A DNA stretch of 20,946 bases from Cladosporium sp. IMV 00045 (lineage: Eukaryota > Ascomycota > Dothideomycetes > Cladosporiales > Cladosporiaceae). The position numbers and the translations under genes are program-made. Positions within the stretch are counted from its first letter, which is position 1; the number at the start of each line of letters is the position of its first letter. Positions 8,963 through 18,200 of the stretch are shown here, piece by piece. The stretch spans positions 1-20,946 of the forward strand of contig MSJI02000474.1 in assembly GCA_001931905.2 (NCBI GenBank). The letters are read 5' to 3'. The notes beneath the pieces are model-generated. The model searched no databases. It was not told the DNA's origin and was given only the letters and a program-made list of their open reading frames with translations.

Positions 8963-9807
8963 ATGGCCGCTACCGAGAACAACAATGCCGATGCGCTCAT
9001 CAAGTCGGAAGACCCGAAGCACCCAGCCAACCTGATCTGCTCCCTCTGTCGCCAATTCTACACCTTTGGCTGGGTGACTGGCACCGGCGGCGGCATTTCA
9101 ATCAAGCATGAGGACCACGTCTTCCTCGCGCCCTCCGGCGTGGAAAAAGAGCTGATGCAGCCGGAGAACATTTTCGTCATGGACTACGCGAGCAAAGAAT
9201 ACATCCGCCGGCCATTGGTAGGTTCTAAACAAGGAAGCCGCATCGGTGTCGCAATCCCAGCGGAGTGCCAGTAGTAGAAAAGTCCCAGACCAGGACAACC
9301 GTCAGCTGACGGCAAAGGTAGGCACTCAAACCCTCAGCGTGCACCCCTCTTTTCCTCGCAGCTTTCACCGCGCGCGACGCCGGCGCATGCATCCACACGC
9401 ACTCGCAGTGGGCGGTGCTGGTGACGCTGCTGTGCGAGACGGGCCAGCAGGGCCCGGACAAGAACGTCTTCGCCATGAACCAAATCGAGCAGATCAAGGG
9501 CATCTCGCGCGGCGGCGCGGGCAGCATGGAAGTCGCCGAAGGTGGGCGGAAACTGGGGAATCTGGGCTACTTTGACACGATGAAGATCCCGATTATTGAG
9601 AACACGGCGCACGAGGAGGATCTCAAGGAGAGTCTGGAGGCTGCCATAAAGGAGTGGCCGGAGACTTGTGCGGTGCTGGTTAAGAGGCATGGTGTGTATA
9701 TTTGGGGGAAGAATGTGACGCAGGCGAAGACGCAGGCGGAGAGTTTGGATTATTTGTTTCAGTTGGCGGTGGAGATGCATAGGTTGGGGTTGAAGTGGGT
9801 TTCGTAG
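8963..9807 (+). CDS. MDE1: Methylthioribulose-1-phosphate dehydratase (MtnB/Mde1), two exons
   Basis: This cytosolic class II aldolase-fold enzyme dehydrates 5-methylthioribulose-1-phosphate to the diketo intermediate of the methionine salvage pathway. Exons 8963-9217 and 9322-9807 join as [19 protein letters not shown], giving 246 residues, the usual family size. Visible features are [19 protein letters not shown] and APSGVEKE near the N-terminus, zinc ligands in IHTHS (His110, His112) and KRHGVYIWG (His208), the probable catalytic Glu141 in IEQIKG, and the family block [16 protein letters not shown]. Compared with human APIP, loops around residues 124-136 and 147-165 look several residues longer. 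No neighbouring salvage genes were seen. The last 53 codons have a marked third-base skew (see findings). Confidence 0.93.
9218..9321 (+). other. MDE1: MDE1 intron (104 bp)
   Basis: The donor is GTAGGT directly after codon TTG 9215-9217, the branch site CTGAC is at 9306-9310, and the acceptor TAG is at 9319-9321. Splicing is phase 0 and joins two blocks that are contiguous in the MtnB family; read-through meets in-frame stops. The boundary is set by the need to keep [11 protein letters not shown] in frame. Confidence 0.85.
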
Positions 9808-10078
9808 GGAAGATGAAGTATAAGGTGTCTATGAGATATGATTTTGCGCGGTTACTCTCCGTCTTCGGTTTGGTGGCGCACATCTGCCTTTTTGTGTGTT
9901 CTGGTGCCTGAAATATGCAAAGTGTGAATGCTAATGAATAATAAGCATCTCGATGGCCCATGGGAATCTCTACATTCTGCACTTGGTCACGTGTATTTAA
10001 CTCCAGGACAAGAGGTCAATCTCGTACGAAAGCTGGGTCAGTGTTGTTTCAACTATGTCCTCAACTTCTCCAAATCGT

Positions 10079-11008
10079 TCAACCCTTGATCATCTCATCC
10101 ACGGTCTGCTCCATTGGCGACGGCTTTGCCCCTTTCGTAGCAAGGAGCTGCTCCAAAGTTGGGTCATGAATTTCACACTCTCCGTCCCGCAAAGCATCGT
10201 ACGTCTTACTCCACCACTTGATCATCGGCTCCGGCATGCCCTTCTCCTGCACATAGAACTTCTCATGTTCCTCTCGTGGCACGACTCTGAACGAAACCTC
10301 CTGGCCCTTAGCCTTGGAAAGCATGCCGGCAACCTCCTTGAGCGTATGCGCCTTGCGCTGGCTGAGGTAGAACGTCTTGTCCGCCCACTCGTTCGCGGGC
10401 GCTGCGAGGATGAGCGCATTAGCCAGACCAAGATCGGGGATGCTCGTCCAGCTGATAGGGCTGTCGCCGCCGGTGATCACCTCGCTCCTGTCGTCGCCCG
10501 GTACATCATAGTGGCCGAAGTAGAGCGGCCAGCTCTCAGAGTAAAGACCCTCTCTGATAATCGTGAACTTCCCAGCCCATTCCTTGTGCAAATACTCTTC
10601 GGTGCGTTCGTGAGCCTTCATCACGCGGCTTTTGGAAGGGTTGGCAAACGCCAGACTCGTGTAGTAAACGTGCTTGATGCCAACTTTCTTCGCGGCCTCA
10701 AGAGCCGCGAACTGGTCTGCCTCGCGTCCCTGACCGTGAGGTGCATCGCCGAAGTCTTTCTCAATGCGAGCGGAAGAAATGAGGAACAGCTTGTCAGCAC
10801 CGCGGAAAGCGGCTTCCCAGGATTGAGGATCGTCCCAGTTGGCGGAGACTAGTTTTACGCCTTTCTCGACGGCGGGTTGGAGCTTAGCAGCGCCTGAGGG
10901 TGAGGATGAGGTTACGGTGATTTCTGAAGGTGGGAGCAGGTTGTGTTCCAGGAGGGCTGTGAGGGTGGCAAAGCCTAGTTTTCCGGAGGCTCCTTCTATG
11001 ACCAGCAT
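10079..11008 (-). CDS. NmrA-like / QOR2-type NAD(P)-binding Rossmann protein
   Basis: The 309-residue product belongs to the atypical short-chain dehydrogenases that include fungal NmrA-like proteins and NAD(P)H:quinone oxidoreductase 2. It begins with a Rossmann strand and GASGKLG loop (MLVIEGASGKLGFATL). Then come the block KHVYYTSLAFANPSKS, TIIREGLYSESW, and a C-terminal helical substrate domain. The classical YxxxK catalytic pair is not evident, as expected for this subgroup, so it may act as a quinone reductase or a redox sensor; the substrate cannot be told from sequence. The start at 11006-11008 was chosen because it begins directly at the Rossmann strand in context CAAACATG; an upstream in-frame ATG (11105-11107) would add 33 residues with no recognised feature. 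It converges on MDE1 with 271 bp between stops. Confidence 0.8.
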   Translation of the reverse strand: MLVIEGASGKLGFATLTALLEHNLLPPSEITVTSSSPSGAAKLQPAVEKGVKLVSANWDDPQSWEAAFRGADKLFLISSARIEKDFGDAPHGQGREADQFAALEAAKKVGIKHVYYTSLAFANPSKSRVMKAHERTEEYLHKEWAGKFTIIREGLYSESWPLYFGHYDVPGDDRSEVITGGDSPISWTSIPDLGLANALILAAPANEWADKTFYLSQRKAHTLKEVAGMLSKAKGQEVSFRVVPREEHEKFYVQEKGMPEPMIKWWSKTYDALRDGECEIHDPTLEQLLATKGAKPSPMEQTVDEMIKG

Positions 11009-11808
11009 GTTTGTGATTTGGGAACGTTGGGTTCTTTCTGCAATCGGGAATATTTGTTCGTGTTTGATGAGGATTGACGATGACTCTGAGGGCTCGCGAA
11101 ATGTCAAGCAGTATTTGAGGTTAAATGTAAAGTGAGATATACAGCTTACGTGTGACCAATCTGGAACATTTGTAATCGCTTTTCACGATTGAAATCATGA
11201 CGTATCTCGGTGATTGTAGATGTTGACAGAACATGCCCGCAAACGGTCAGCGCATGGCGATGCGTTCGAGTACATGTATCTTAACGATGCTATGCTTTAT
11301 AGCAAGCTCCTCGAACCCTAATTCATTTGAATGGCCTGCCTAGCGAGATTTCATCAATTAAATGACTTGGTTCTCGGGTGGTATGCCTCAAAACCATTGG
11401 CATAGCGGCGTTGAGAGATAACATCGGAAGAATTTGACTATTCATGTCATCTCTGTCCTGAACTCATAGCTTTATAATCGTTGCTAAAAGAATAAGTCCG
11501 TGGTGGAAATCCCTTGATATTAATTAAAAGTTGGTATAGAGCAGCCCCTATAGCTCTAAACCCGTAAGTAAATATAAGGCTTCGATTAACCGCGGCTTTG
11601 ACTTCGAGTTTACCCCAGAATCAACGCCCCACGCTAACGTTAATCGCATCCCTGCATCACAGCGGTGGGAGAGCGTGAGGAGGAGATCAAGAATAAGACT
11701 CCCTCACCACTTCTCAATCAATCAACTTCACATCCAGAAAGAAGAGGGGACCCGCGCGATAATGCGTACTCGGCCCTCACTAGTCGCTCACTACCTTCTC
11801 CTTCAGTA
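11009..11808. promoter_or_regulatory. Divergent intergenic region between NmrA-like gene and CDC1
   Basis: This 800-bp space between divergent starts must hold both promoters. From about 11150 to 11640 the sequence is visibly richer in A and T than its flanks. I see no coding sequence, tRNA or transposon ends in it. There is a short inverted repeat TAGAGC (11537-11542) / GCTCTA (11553-11558) and a CCGCGG at about 11590. The last 110 bp read as the CDC1 leader and contain a short upstream ORF. Confidence 0.5.
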
Positions 11809-11809
11809 A
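11762..11809 (+). other. Upstream ORF (15 codons) overlapping CDC1 start
   Basis: ATG 11762-11764 opens a 15-codon frame (MRTRPSLVAHYLLLQ) ending at TAA 11807-11809. The final A of the stop is the first base of the CDC1 ATG (TAATG). If the transcript starts upstream of 11762, ribosomes would meet this ORF first and reach CDC1 by leaky scanning or by termination-reinitiation. The geometry is seen directly; transcription across it is not known. Confidence 0.5.
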
Positions 11810-14106
11810 TGCATCCGCAACATGTCGCAGCACGCTTCTTCCGCAACCTGACACGCCAGTCCTCCATTACCCGTTTCTTCTCCCTAGTCGCGATTCCACT
11901 GCTCGTCATCGCATGGATATACGCCATCCGCAACGGAGAGCGTCGAACATACGAGCAACACGTCGAGTCATGCGATTGGTCTGCATGGGAGGATTGGCCT
12001 GCCGGAGCCACTCCTCATCGTCTGGCCTTCATTGCTGACCCGCAAATCGTCGACCCTCACACCTACCCTGGCCGACCATGGCCGCTTTCTTATCTTACGG
12101 AGCGCTATACGGACCGGTATATGCGCAGGAATTATCAACTGATCAACGAGAGGCTGGATCCGGACTCAATTATCTTCCTCGGCGATCTCTTTGACGGAGG
12201 AAGAGAATGGGCACCTGAAACTTCACGGCCCTTGAAGCCTAGTCAGAGAAAAAAGGTGGAGAAAATAAGGAAGAATTATGAGCAGCAGAAGCAAGAGAAA
12301 GAGCAGCGAGAGAAAGAAGCGCAAGGAGCAGGGAATTCGCAACCGCAGAAGAGAAGCCAAGGAGGCGACAACGACGATAATGGTGCAGAACAGGGGCTTC
12401 AGAAAAGGAGTTGGGAAAGCTACCAACATGCTGTGGAGTTTAGTGAACACCCAGCAAGCATCCGGGCAGAAGACCACAACATCGACAAGCGCGGCAATGA
12501 TCTGAAAGAGTTCGTCTACGGCGAGAAGGGACGATGGAAGAGTTGGGGCATGGCGCAGTGGAACGAAGAATACGATCGTTTTGGGAAGATGTTCTTCGCA
12601 CCTGATCAGCTATATCCCAAAACCCAGCGGAGGACAATCGCGGCTTGGGATGTTTCAGCTCATCCGCTCAATGTCATGAACGGTGCCAAAGATGTCGACC
12701 GTGAAGAGCATGCCATCATTGGCGGCAAGGCTAGAAATCTGCTCACTACCTTGCCAGGAAACCACGATATCGGCTTTGGAGCTGGCGTCCAATTAGCTGT
12801 GCGTGATCGTTTTCAAGCTCGGTTTGGGGAGAGTAATCGGGTAGATGTGCTGGGAAATCACTCTTTCGTCAGCATCGACGCACCGTCTCTGGCCGCGTTC
12901 TCCCAGTTCGAAATCAATGGTGACACGCCTCGAGAAGTAGCTGATCAGCGTCAACACATTTGGAAACCAACCATGGATTTCCTGGACGGCGTAGGGATAT
13001 CTGCTTCGAGAGCTGTCGCCGAGGCTATGGAGGAGTATTACCCAGACTCTGGAAAGAACAAGCAAAAGCTCCCGGTTGTCCTTCTGACCCATGAGCCATT
13101 GTACAGAGATCCAGACACAGATTGTGGCAAACTGCGCGAACGTGGGCATGCGATCTCCATAGGTGGTGGGTACCAGTACCAGAATACCCTCACACGCACC
13201 CTTTCCAATCTTGTGGCGCAAAAAGTAGGGGAGGTTGGTGACATTGCGCACGTCTTCTCTGGTGACGACCACGATCATTGCGAGGTGTGGCATCGGTACA
13301 ACCTTGGTAGCATGGGCGAAAACCGCTCGCCCAAACTCGCCAGCGTCCGCGAGACTACAGTGAAAAGCTTCAGCTGGGCTATGGGCGTTCGCCGACCAGG
13401 ATTCCAATTACTCAGTCTTTGGAACCCGGTCGACGCCAACGGCAAGAGCATCAGTGGAATCTCACCCACGGCCCAGACACACATGTGCCTCCTGCCAGAC
13501 CAAATCGGCATCCTCATCGGGTACGGCAAGCTCGCAGGCCTGACCCTCATCATCCTCCTCACACGAGCAATCCTCATCTCAACACGCGGCGCCGACCCAG
13601 CAGCCACAGGCGAAGAATCAGACACCCTATCCGACCTCTCACTCCCCCGCTTCCGCAACCAAAGCAGCACACCCAACGGCAGCGCAAACGGCTACTCCAC
13701 GCCAGACAAGAGCGAGTTCAAAGGCCGACAGCGCGCCTCCTCCACGGGCCTGAAATCCATGGCCGACTCGCAGAGCCTGGGCGTGCAGCGCTCCTACAAC
13801 GCTCGCACGCGCAGCGTCAGTCCCGCACCCGGCCTCAACGCCGGCATGCCACCCGGCGGTCTGCCCAACGTGCCGATGTTCGAGAAGCCGGGAGGCCTCT
13901 ACGCCAACGCCTCAGACGACTCGGACGACGAGGAGTCGCGCTACGGCAGTCTGGACGGCGTCGAGCGCGACAGCCAGGCGAAGTGGCGCAGGAAACGCCG
14001 CGGGTCGAGCAGACCTCGCGTCGCTTTTGAGGAGTTCACGAAGAGCCTGGGCATTGTCGCCGCTTTCGGCGTGACGCTTTACTTGTACAAGATCTGGAGT
14101 TGGTGA
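11809..14106 (+). CDS. CDC1: CDC1/PGAP5-type membrane metallophosphoesterase
   Basis: Proteins of this family (yeast Cdc1 and Ted1, mammalian PGAP5/MPPE1) are Mn-dependent phosphoesterases of the ER/Golgi membrane that remove ethanolamine phosphate from GPI-anchor mannose. The product is 765 residues. A membrane segment at about 21-40 is followed by the metal-site motifs IADPQIVD (Asp77), GDLFDGGRE (125-133), GNHD (317-320), THEP (His428) and GDDHDHCE (485-492). Further membrane segments are predicted at about 565-591 and 742-761. A Lys/Glu/Gln-rich insertion (about 144-175) between the second and third motifs looks like a charged helix. After the second membrane segment a long Ser/Arg-rich region is probably disordered. 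ATG 11809 is the first ATG in the frame, which is open from 11665. No intron is needed. Which paralogue (Cdc1 or Ted1) it represents is not certain. Confidence 0.88.
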   Translation: MHPQHVAARFFRNLTRQSSITRFFSLVAIPLLVIAWIYAIRNGERRTYEQHVESCDWSAWEDWPAGATPHRLAFIADPQIVDPHTYPGRPWPLSYLTERYTDRYMRRNYQLINERLDPDSIIFLGDLFDGGREWAPETSRPLKPSQRKKVEKIRKNYEQQKQEKEQREKEAQGAGNSQPQKRSQGGDNDDNGAEQGLQKRSWESYQHAVEFSEHPASIRAEDHNIDKRGNDLKEFVYGEKGRWKSWGMAQWNEEYDRFGKMFFAPDQLYPKTQRRTIAAWDVSAHPLNVMNGAKDVDREEHAIIGGKARNLLTTLPGNHDIGFGAGVQLAVRDRFQARFGESNRVDVLGNHSFVSIDAPSLAAFSQFEINGDTPREVADQRQHIWKPTMDFLDGVGISASRAVAEAMEEYYPDSGKNKQKLPVVLLTHEPLYRDPDTDCGKLRERGHAISIGGGYQYQNTLTRTLSNLVAQKVGEVGDIAHVFSGDDHDHCEVWHRYNLGSMGENRSPKLASVRETTVKSFSWAMGVRRPGFQLLSLWNPVDANGKSISGISPTAQTHMCLLPDQIGILIGYGKLAGLTLIILLTRAILISTRGADPAATGEESDTLSDLSLPRFRNQSSTPNGSANGYSTPDKSEFKGRQRASSTGLKSMADSQSLGVQRSYNARTRSVSPAPGLNAGMPPGGLPNVPMFEKPGGLYANASDDSDDEESRYGSLDGVERDSQAKWRRKRRGSSRPRVAFEEFTKSLGIVAAFGVTLYLYKIWSW

Positions 14107-14580
14107 ATGACGGAGAGATAGATGTGGATGTGTTTCTTGTTGTTGTTGCTTTTTTCGTCCGAGCGAGGCCTGTTTGATAGCATTTACCCAAACAACCATG
14201 TACATTCCCATCTGTCCCGTAGCGACACTCGCCACAACATCCCGTGTCCTTTTCGCTACGCCTACCGCCGCCGCGGCCACTATCTTAGACCCCAAAGAAA
14301 ATACGCGAGAAAACGCCACACGCCCTCGGCATCGAGGGATCGGGTTTGATAAGGGTCTAAAAAGGGTTCGCGTAGCGAGAAGCTAGTAGTGCCATGGTAT
14401 CTTCCGCCCCGAGGCTTGCCTTGAGAGTTTCGCTCCGCGGCGTAGTTTGCGCGACCAATCCGCTAGGAGGATAAGAAGAGAATCAAGGCAAAGGCTTCGC
14501 CATTTCTTGTCTACTCTGCTGGGGCATGGAGGTTTCTATAATTATTAGAGTTTCTGTAAACGCGGGTTGGTTGATATTTT

Positions 14581-14616
14581 TATATACATATTATGTTATA
14601 TACAAATAGCGTATGT
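14581..14616. terminator. Candidate bidirectional polyadenylation efficiency element
   Basis: TATATACATA, one T, then TATGTTATATA form a near-perfect palindrome (one bulged base) at 14581-14602, followed by GTATGTAA. TATATA, TACATA and TATGTA are known efficiency-element variants in yeast pre-mRNA 3' ends, and the palindrome offers them on both strands between two convergent genes. It lies about 475 bp after the CDC1 stop and about 650 bp after the synthetase stop. Confidence 0.35.
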
Positions 14617-15204
14617 AATTATAGTATCATGACGGGGAAGGAGATAGAAGAAGAGCAATTTGGTAAGTAGACACGAGAAGATCAAAGAAAAGTAAGGTAG
14701 TGTAAAAGGAGATAGATGCAGAATTGCAGTCAAGTAGCTTTTTGAAGCCAGTAAGAAAGAGAAAGAAAGGAAGAAAAGAGAACAGACATCCCTTGGTAGA
14801 CAGGGTCTTTTGGGTTAAAAATATTCATGTCATGCAAAAAGACGAACTCCTTGTTGTTTCCCCCAGTATCCTCCGATTATCTATATCTTTTTGTAAGAAA
14901 AACAGCGAACGTGGAGGAACGAATGCTATAGCGGCGGGCGCTTGTGGTGGAGCGCACGGCGGGTATCCCGATAAAAAACGACCTGGAACTGTAAAGGAGA
15001 TAAGAGAGAAAATTTGTAGAAGGAAATTAAAAAATGAAAAAGAAAATATACGAGAGACCCCTTTGGTGAAAGAGCGCCGCAACGGGGCGGAGACAAGGCG
15101 AAAAAGTGCCGAGTAGTCCGGAAAAGAAGTTGTTTTTTGCTGAAGATGCTGTGCTTGAACGATCGATGCAGAGGAAAGCAAGCGGATTACAAGTCGCTAG
15201 TATT

Positions 15205-15225
15205 GGGGGGGGGTTTTTTTTTTTT
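15205..15225. repeat. G9T12 homopolymer junction
   Basis: Nine G followed by twelve T on the plus strand, about 25 bp beyond the synthetase stop codon (A12C9 in the transcript direction). Its length is likely variable between strains and prone to sequencing error. Confidence 0.8.
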
Positions 15226-15248
15226 GTCGTTTTGTTCGTTTGGTTTCT

Positions 15249-18200
15249 TTACTGGGCGATGACCCACTGCTTCTGGGTCTTGAGAGTGGGCATGCGGTTG
15301 CCCTTGAACTCCTCGGCGGGCCAGCCCTGCGAGGTGGAGCCTTGGTCGACGATGTCACCGGCCATGACGAGAGTGTGCTCGAGCAGGGCGGTGTCGGACT
15401 CCATGCGGGCGCCGGAAAGGAGACGCGAGCCAGAGCGGAGCACGGAGCGGTCGCCGACATAGAGCGGGTTGAGGTCGAACTTGCCGCGAGTATTGATGTG
15501 GCCGACAAGAGAGGCGTCGTCAACGCAGACACGGTTGCCGATGTGGAGAAGGTCGGGCTCGGTGAAGTAGAGCGAAGGAGTTCCAGAGGAGAAGATCGAG
15601 CAGTCCTTGCCGATTTCAGCACCGAGGCAGCGGAAGTACATGGGGACCCATGCACTGCCAGTGAGGAGACCAAGAATACCGTGGCCACCGTAGCAAGTGC
15701 GACGGAAAGCCTCGAACTTCAGGAACAACTGCCAGCGCTGGCAGTAAGGAGACTTGTCCCAGTCGTAGTTACCCTGGGTGCGACGGCCCATAAGGATCCA
15801 CTTGAAGGCGATGATGGCAAGGAGAGCGATCACAGTCTGAGCTGCCATGATGGCGATGATGAGAGCACAGAACATGCAGTAGAGGATGATGGGACGCTCG
15901 GGAGCGACGGCCATGATGTAAGTAGAGTAGTCGTCGCGGCGAACAAGGTTACCGATGACCTGAACAGCACTGATGGAGCCAATGTTCCAGTAGATGGCAA
16001 CAGAGATGGTGATGAGGGTAGAGTAGCAGAAGATGAAGAACTGGCCCCAGACGCGGTAAGAAGCTTGTCCCTGGTAGAAGGCGCGACCGAAAGGAGAAGA
16101 AGACTGCTCGTCAGCGACGGGGGCGCTGGGGGCAGTAGGGTCATCATCGGGAATGTCGCGGACCATGGCAGACATGCGGTAGGCGTTGGCGCGCTCGGCA
16201 TCCTTGAGCTCAGCGTTGGAGAAGAACTTGAGCTCGTGGCCCTCCTCGACGGCGTAAAGGCTGGACTGCTCGGAGTCGGCGGGGGTTTGCTTGACGAGAG
16301 TAGTGCTGGAGGAGTTCAGGCTGGTGGTGGGAATGGGAGGGTTGGCTTTTCTGAGGTCGTAGTACTGCTCAGTCCTGCGGCCGATGGAGGGGGAAGTCGA
16401 GGTGGAGGCAGCGTCGGGAGAAGACAGGCAGACCGCCTCGCCGTTCTTAGAACCGACCCAGGTAGTGCCATCAGCGTAGTATCCGTTGCGGCGAGTCAGA
16501 GCACCGCTACCCATGACAGTCTTCTCGCCCATCTCAACACCAGGAAGCAAGACAACACGGTCAGCAACCATGGCTCCGCTGTTGATCTTCACTCTGTCGC
16601 TGCCGTGACCGTCTGTGGTGACGAGGTGAGAGCGAGAGCCGAAGACAACATCGTTGCCAATCTCAATGAGATCCCAGTCCTGGATGGTGGGGCCAGTGCC
16701 AGGCCAGTACACGCGCTTGCCAATCTTGGCTCCGAGCATTCTCGCGAAGATAGAGGTGGCCTCGTAATGCGTACCGAACAGCTCGCTGAGCTTGTGGAAT
16801 TGAGAGGCGGGCATGAGAGTGTTCATCAGATCGCGTCTGAACTTCGCAAAGGTCGACTGACCTTGCCACGAGGCCGGCTTGACGGGTCCCATGCAGGCAT
16901 CGAAGAAAGCCTTGAAGAACAGGAATGCAAAGAAGAAGAAGTAAGGGCCAACACCAGAGTGCGCGGCCAAAGCGAGGTAGTGGTAGCCGACACGCTCAGG
17001 CTCGGAGAACCAAATGAGGACGGTACGGAGGTTGTCAGGGTGGGTGCCACCGGGCTTGCCGTAGACCATACCGACAAGGGCGGCGAGCCAGGGAGCACAG
17101 CCAGCCAGGACGACGAGACCAGCGATAGGGAGACCGATGGTCCAGTTGAGAAGCCAGTGACCTCTGGGAATAGTGCTCTGGTTGAGCTCCCGGTTCGACT
17201 CATCGGCACCAGCCATCTCCCAGCTGGAGGAGTTGGGTCCAATGCAGGTGTTCTCAGGAAGGATGGCGCCAGCAGCAACGCTGGAAGCCACTCCAACCGA
17301 GCAGTTCCTGCCGATATCAATACGGCCAAGGTACATGGAGGTGTTACGCTCAGCAGCAAAAGGACGAACCTTGCAGCGCTCGAGCACAACGTTATCGCCA
17401 ATGTTGATCAAGTCATACTCGCCGAGCTTCGCACCGAGAACAATCTGAACATTGCTGCCAATCTTGGCACCAAGCATGCGGTAGTAGAGAACTCTGGTCC
17501 AGTTGAACATGCCGAAGACACCGATACCAGCGGTCTCGATAGTCTTCTGGACAAACCACCATCTGGTGTGGTAGCGACCCCACATGGGGTAGAGACCCTC
17601 CTTGTGAACACCAATGACGATCCACTTGACTGCAATGGAGATCAGGGGAGCGACGATCTTGGTGACAGCCTTGCCGATAGCGATAGAGACAACGAGCTCC
17701 AGGAGACGACCGGGAACGTAGTTGTTGATGCTGAGGTTCTGAGTGTAGGACATGCAGTACATGAAGACAGTCCAGGTCAGAGCACGCTTCATCGGGTAGA
17801 GGATACCGATGGGCACGAGCTGCAGCATCATGAGGAAGGGGTTGGTGGAGCTGTAAGTCTCATCGAGACCAGGGAGAGGCTCAGGCTCAACCTCAACGGC
17901 GCCAGAAGCAGCAGTCTTCTTCTCATCGCCGATCTTTCCGTCGATGATTTGCGCCAACGCTCCGACAGTCTTGTTGGTGAAGAGAGCGTCAATCGCAAGA
18001 CGAACTTTGAACTCCTTACGGAGGGCGGAGAGCAGGCGACCAGCCTTCATACTGTCACCACCAAGGTCAAAGAAGTCCGACTCGCCGTCGAGGTCACCGA
18101 TGGGGATGGAGAGAATAGAAGAGAAGGAGTCAGCGATCTTCTCCTCAGTGGGTGAAAGGCCAGCTGTAGCTGCGCCCTTCGCCGGCTTCACATTCACAAG

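Larger units (their letters stand above)
14107..15248. other. Non-coding convergent spacer between CDC1 and the synthetase
   Basis: This 1.14-kb region lies between two convergent stop codons and should hold both 3' UTRs. I see no supported gene. It contains a TTG microsatellite and T run (about 14137-14156), an AT-rich palindrome at 14581-14602, a 30-bp all-purine tract at 14753-14782, and a G9T12 run at 15205-15225. Open frames on both strands here are low-complexity and unlike proteins. Confidence 0.6.

Noticed and set aside
9988..9993. CACGTG (Cbf1-type site) near MDE1, possibly linked to methionine metabolism
   Set aside because: It lies downstream of MDE1 in a convergent spacer, not in its promoter; other CACGTG copies occur inside coding sequence (TAF2), so it is probably chance.
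10055..10852. 265-codon plus-strand ORF
   Set aside because: It lies entirely opposite the NmrA-like gene, whose protein has clear family motifs; the plus-strand product has none.
11150..11640. Relic transposon in the lower-GC intergenic stretch
   Set aside because: No terminal repeats, target-site duplication or transposase fragment could be seen; lower GC alone fits a fungal promoter region.
14825..15181. 118-codon minus-strand ORF with hydrophobic stretches downstream of the synthetase
   Set aside because: Low-complexity sequence in a probable 3' UTR, with no recognisable domain and no promoter context of its own.
15240..18155. 971-codon plus-strand ORF as a protein-coding gene
   Set aside because: It is in exact codon register antisense to a conserved multidomain synthetase, and its composition is the complement of that gene's biased codons; no domain is recognisable.
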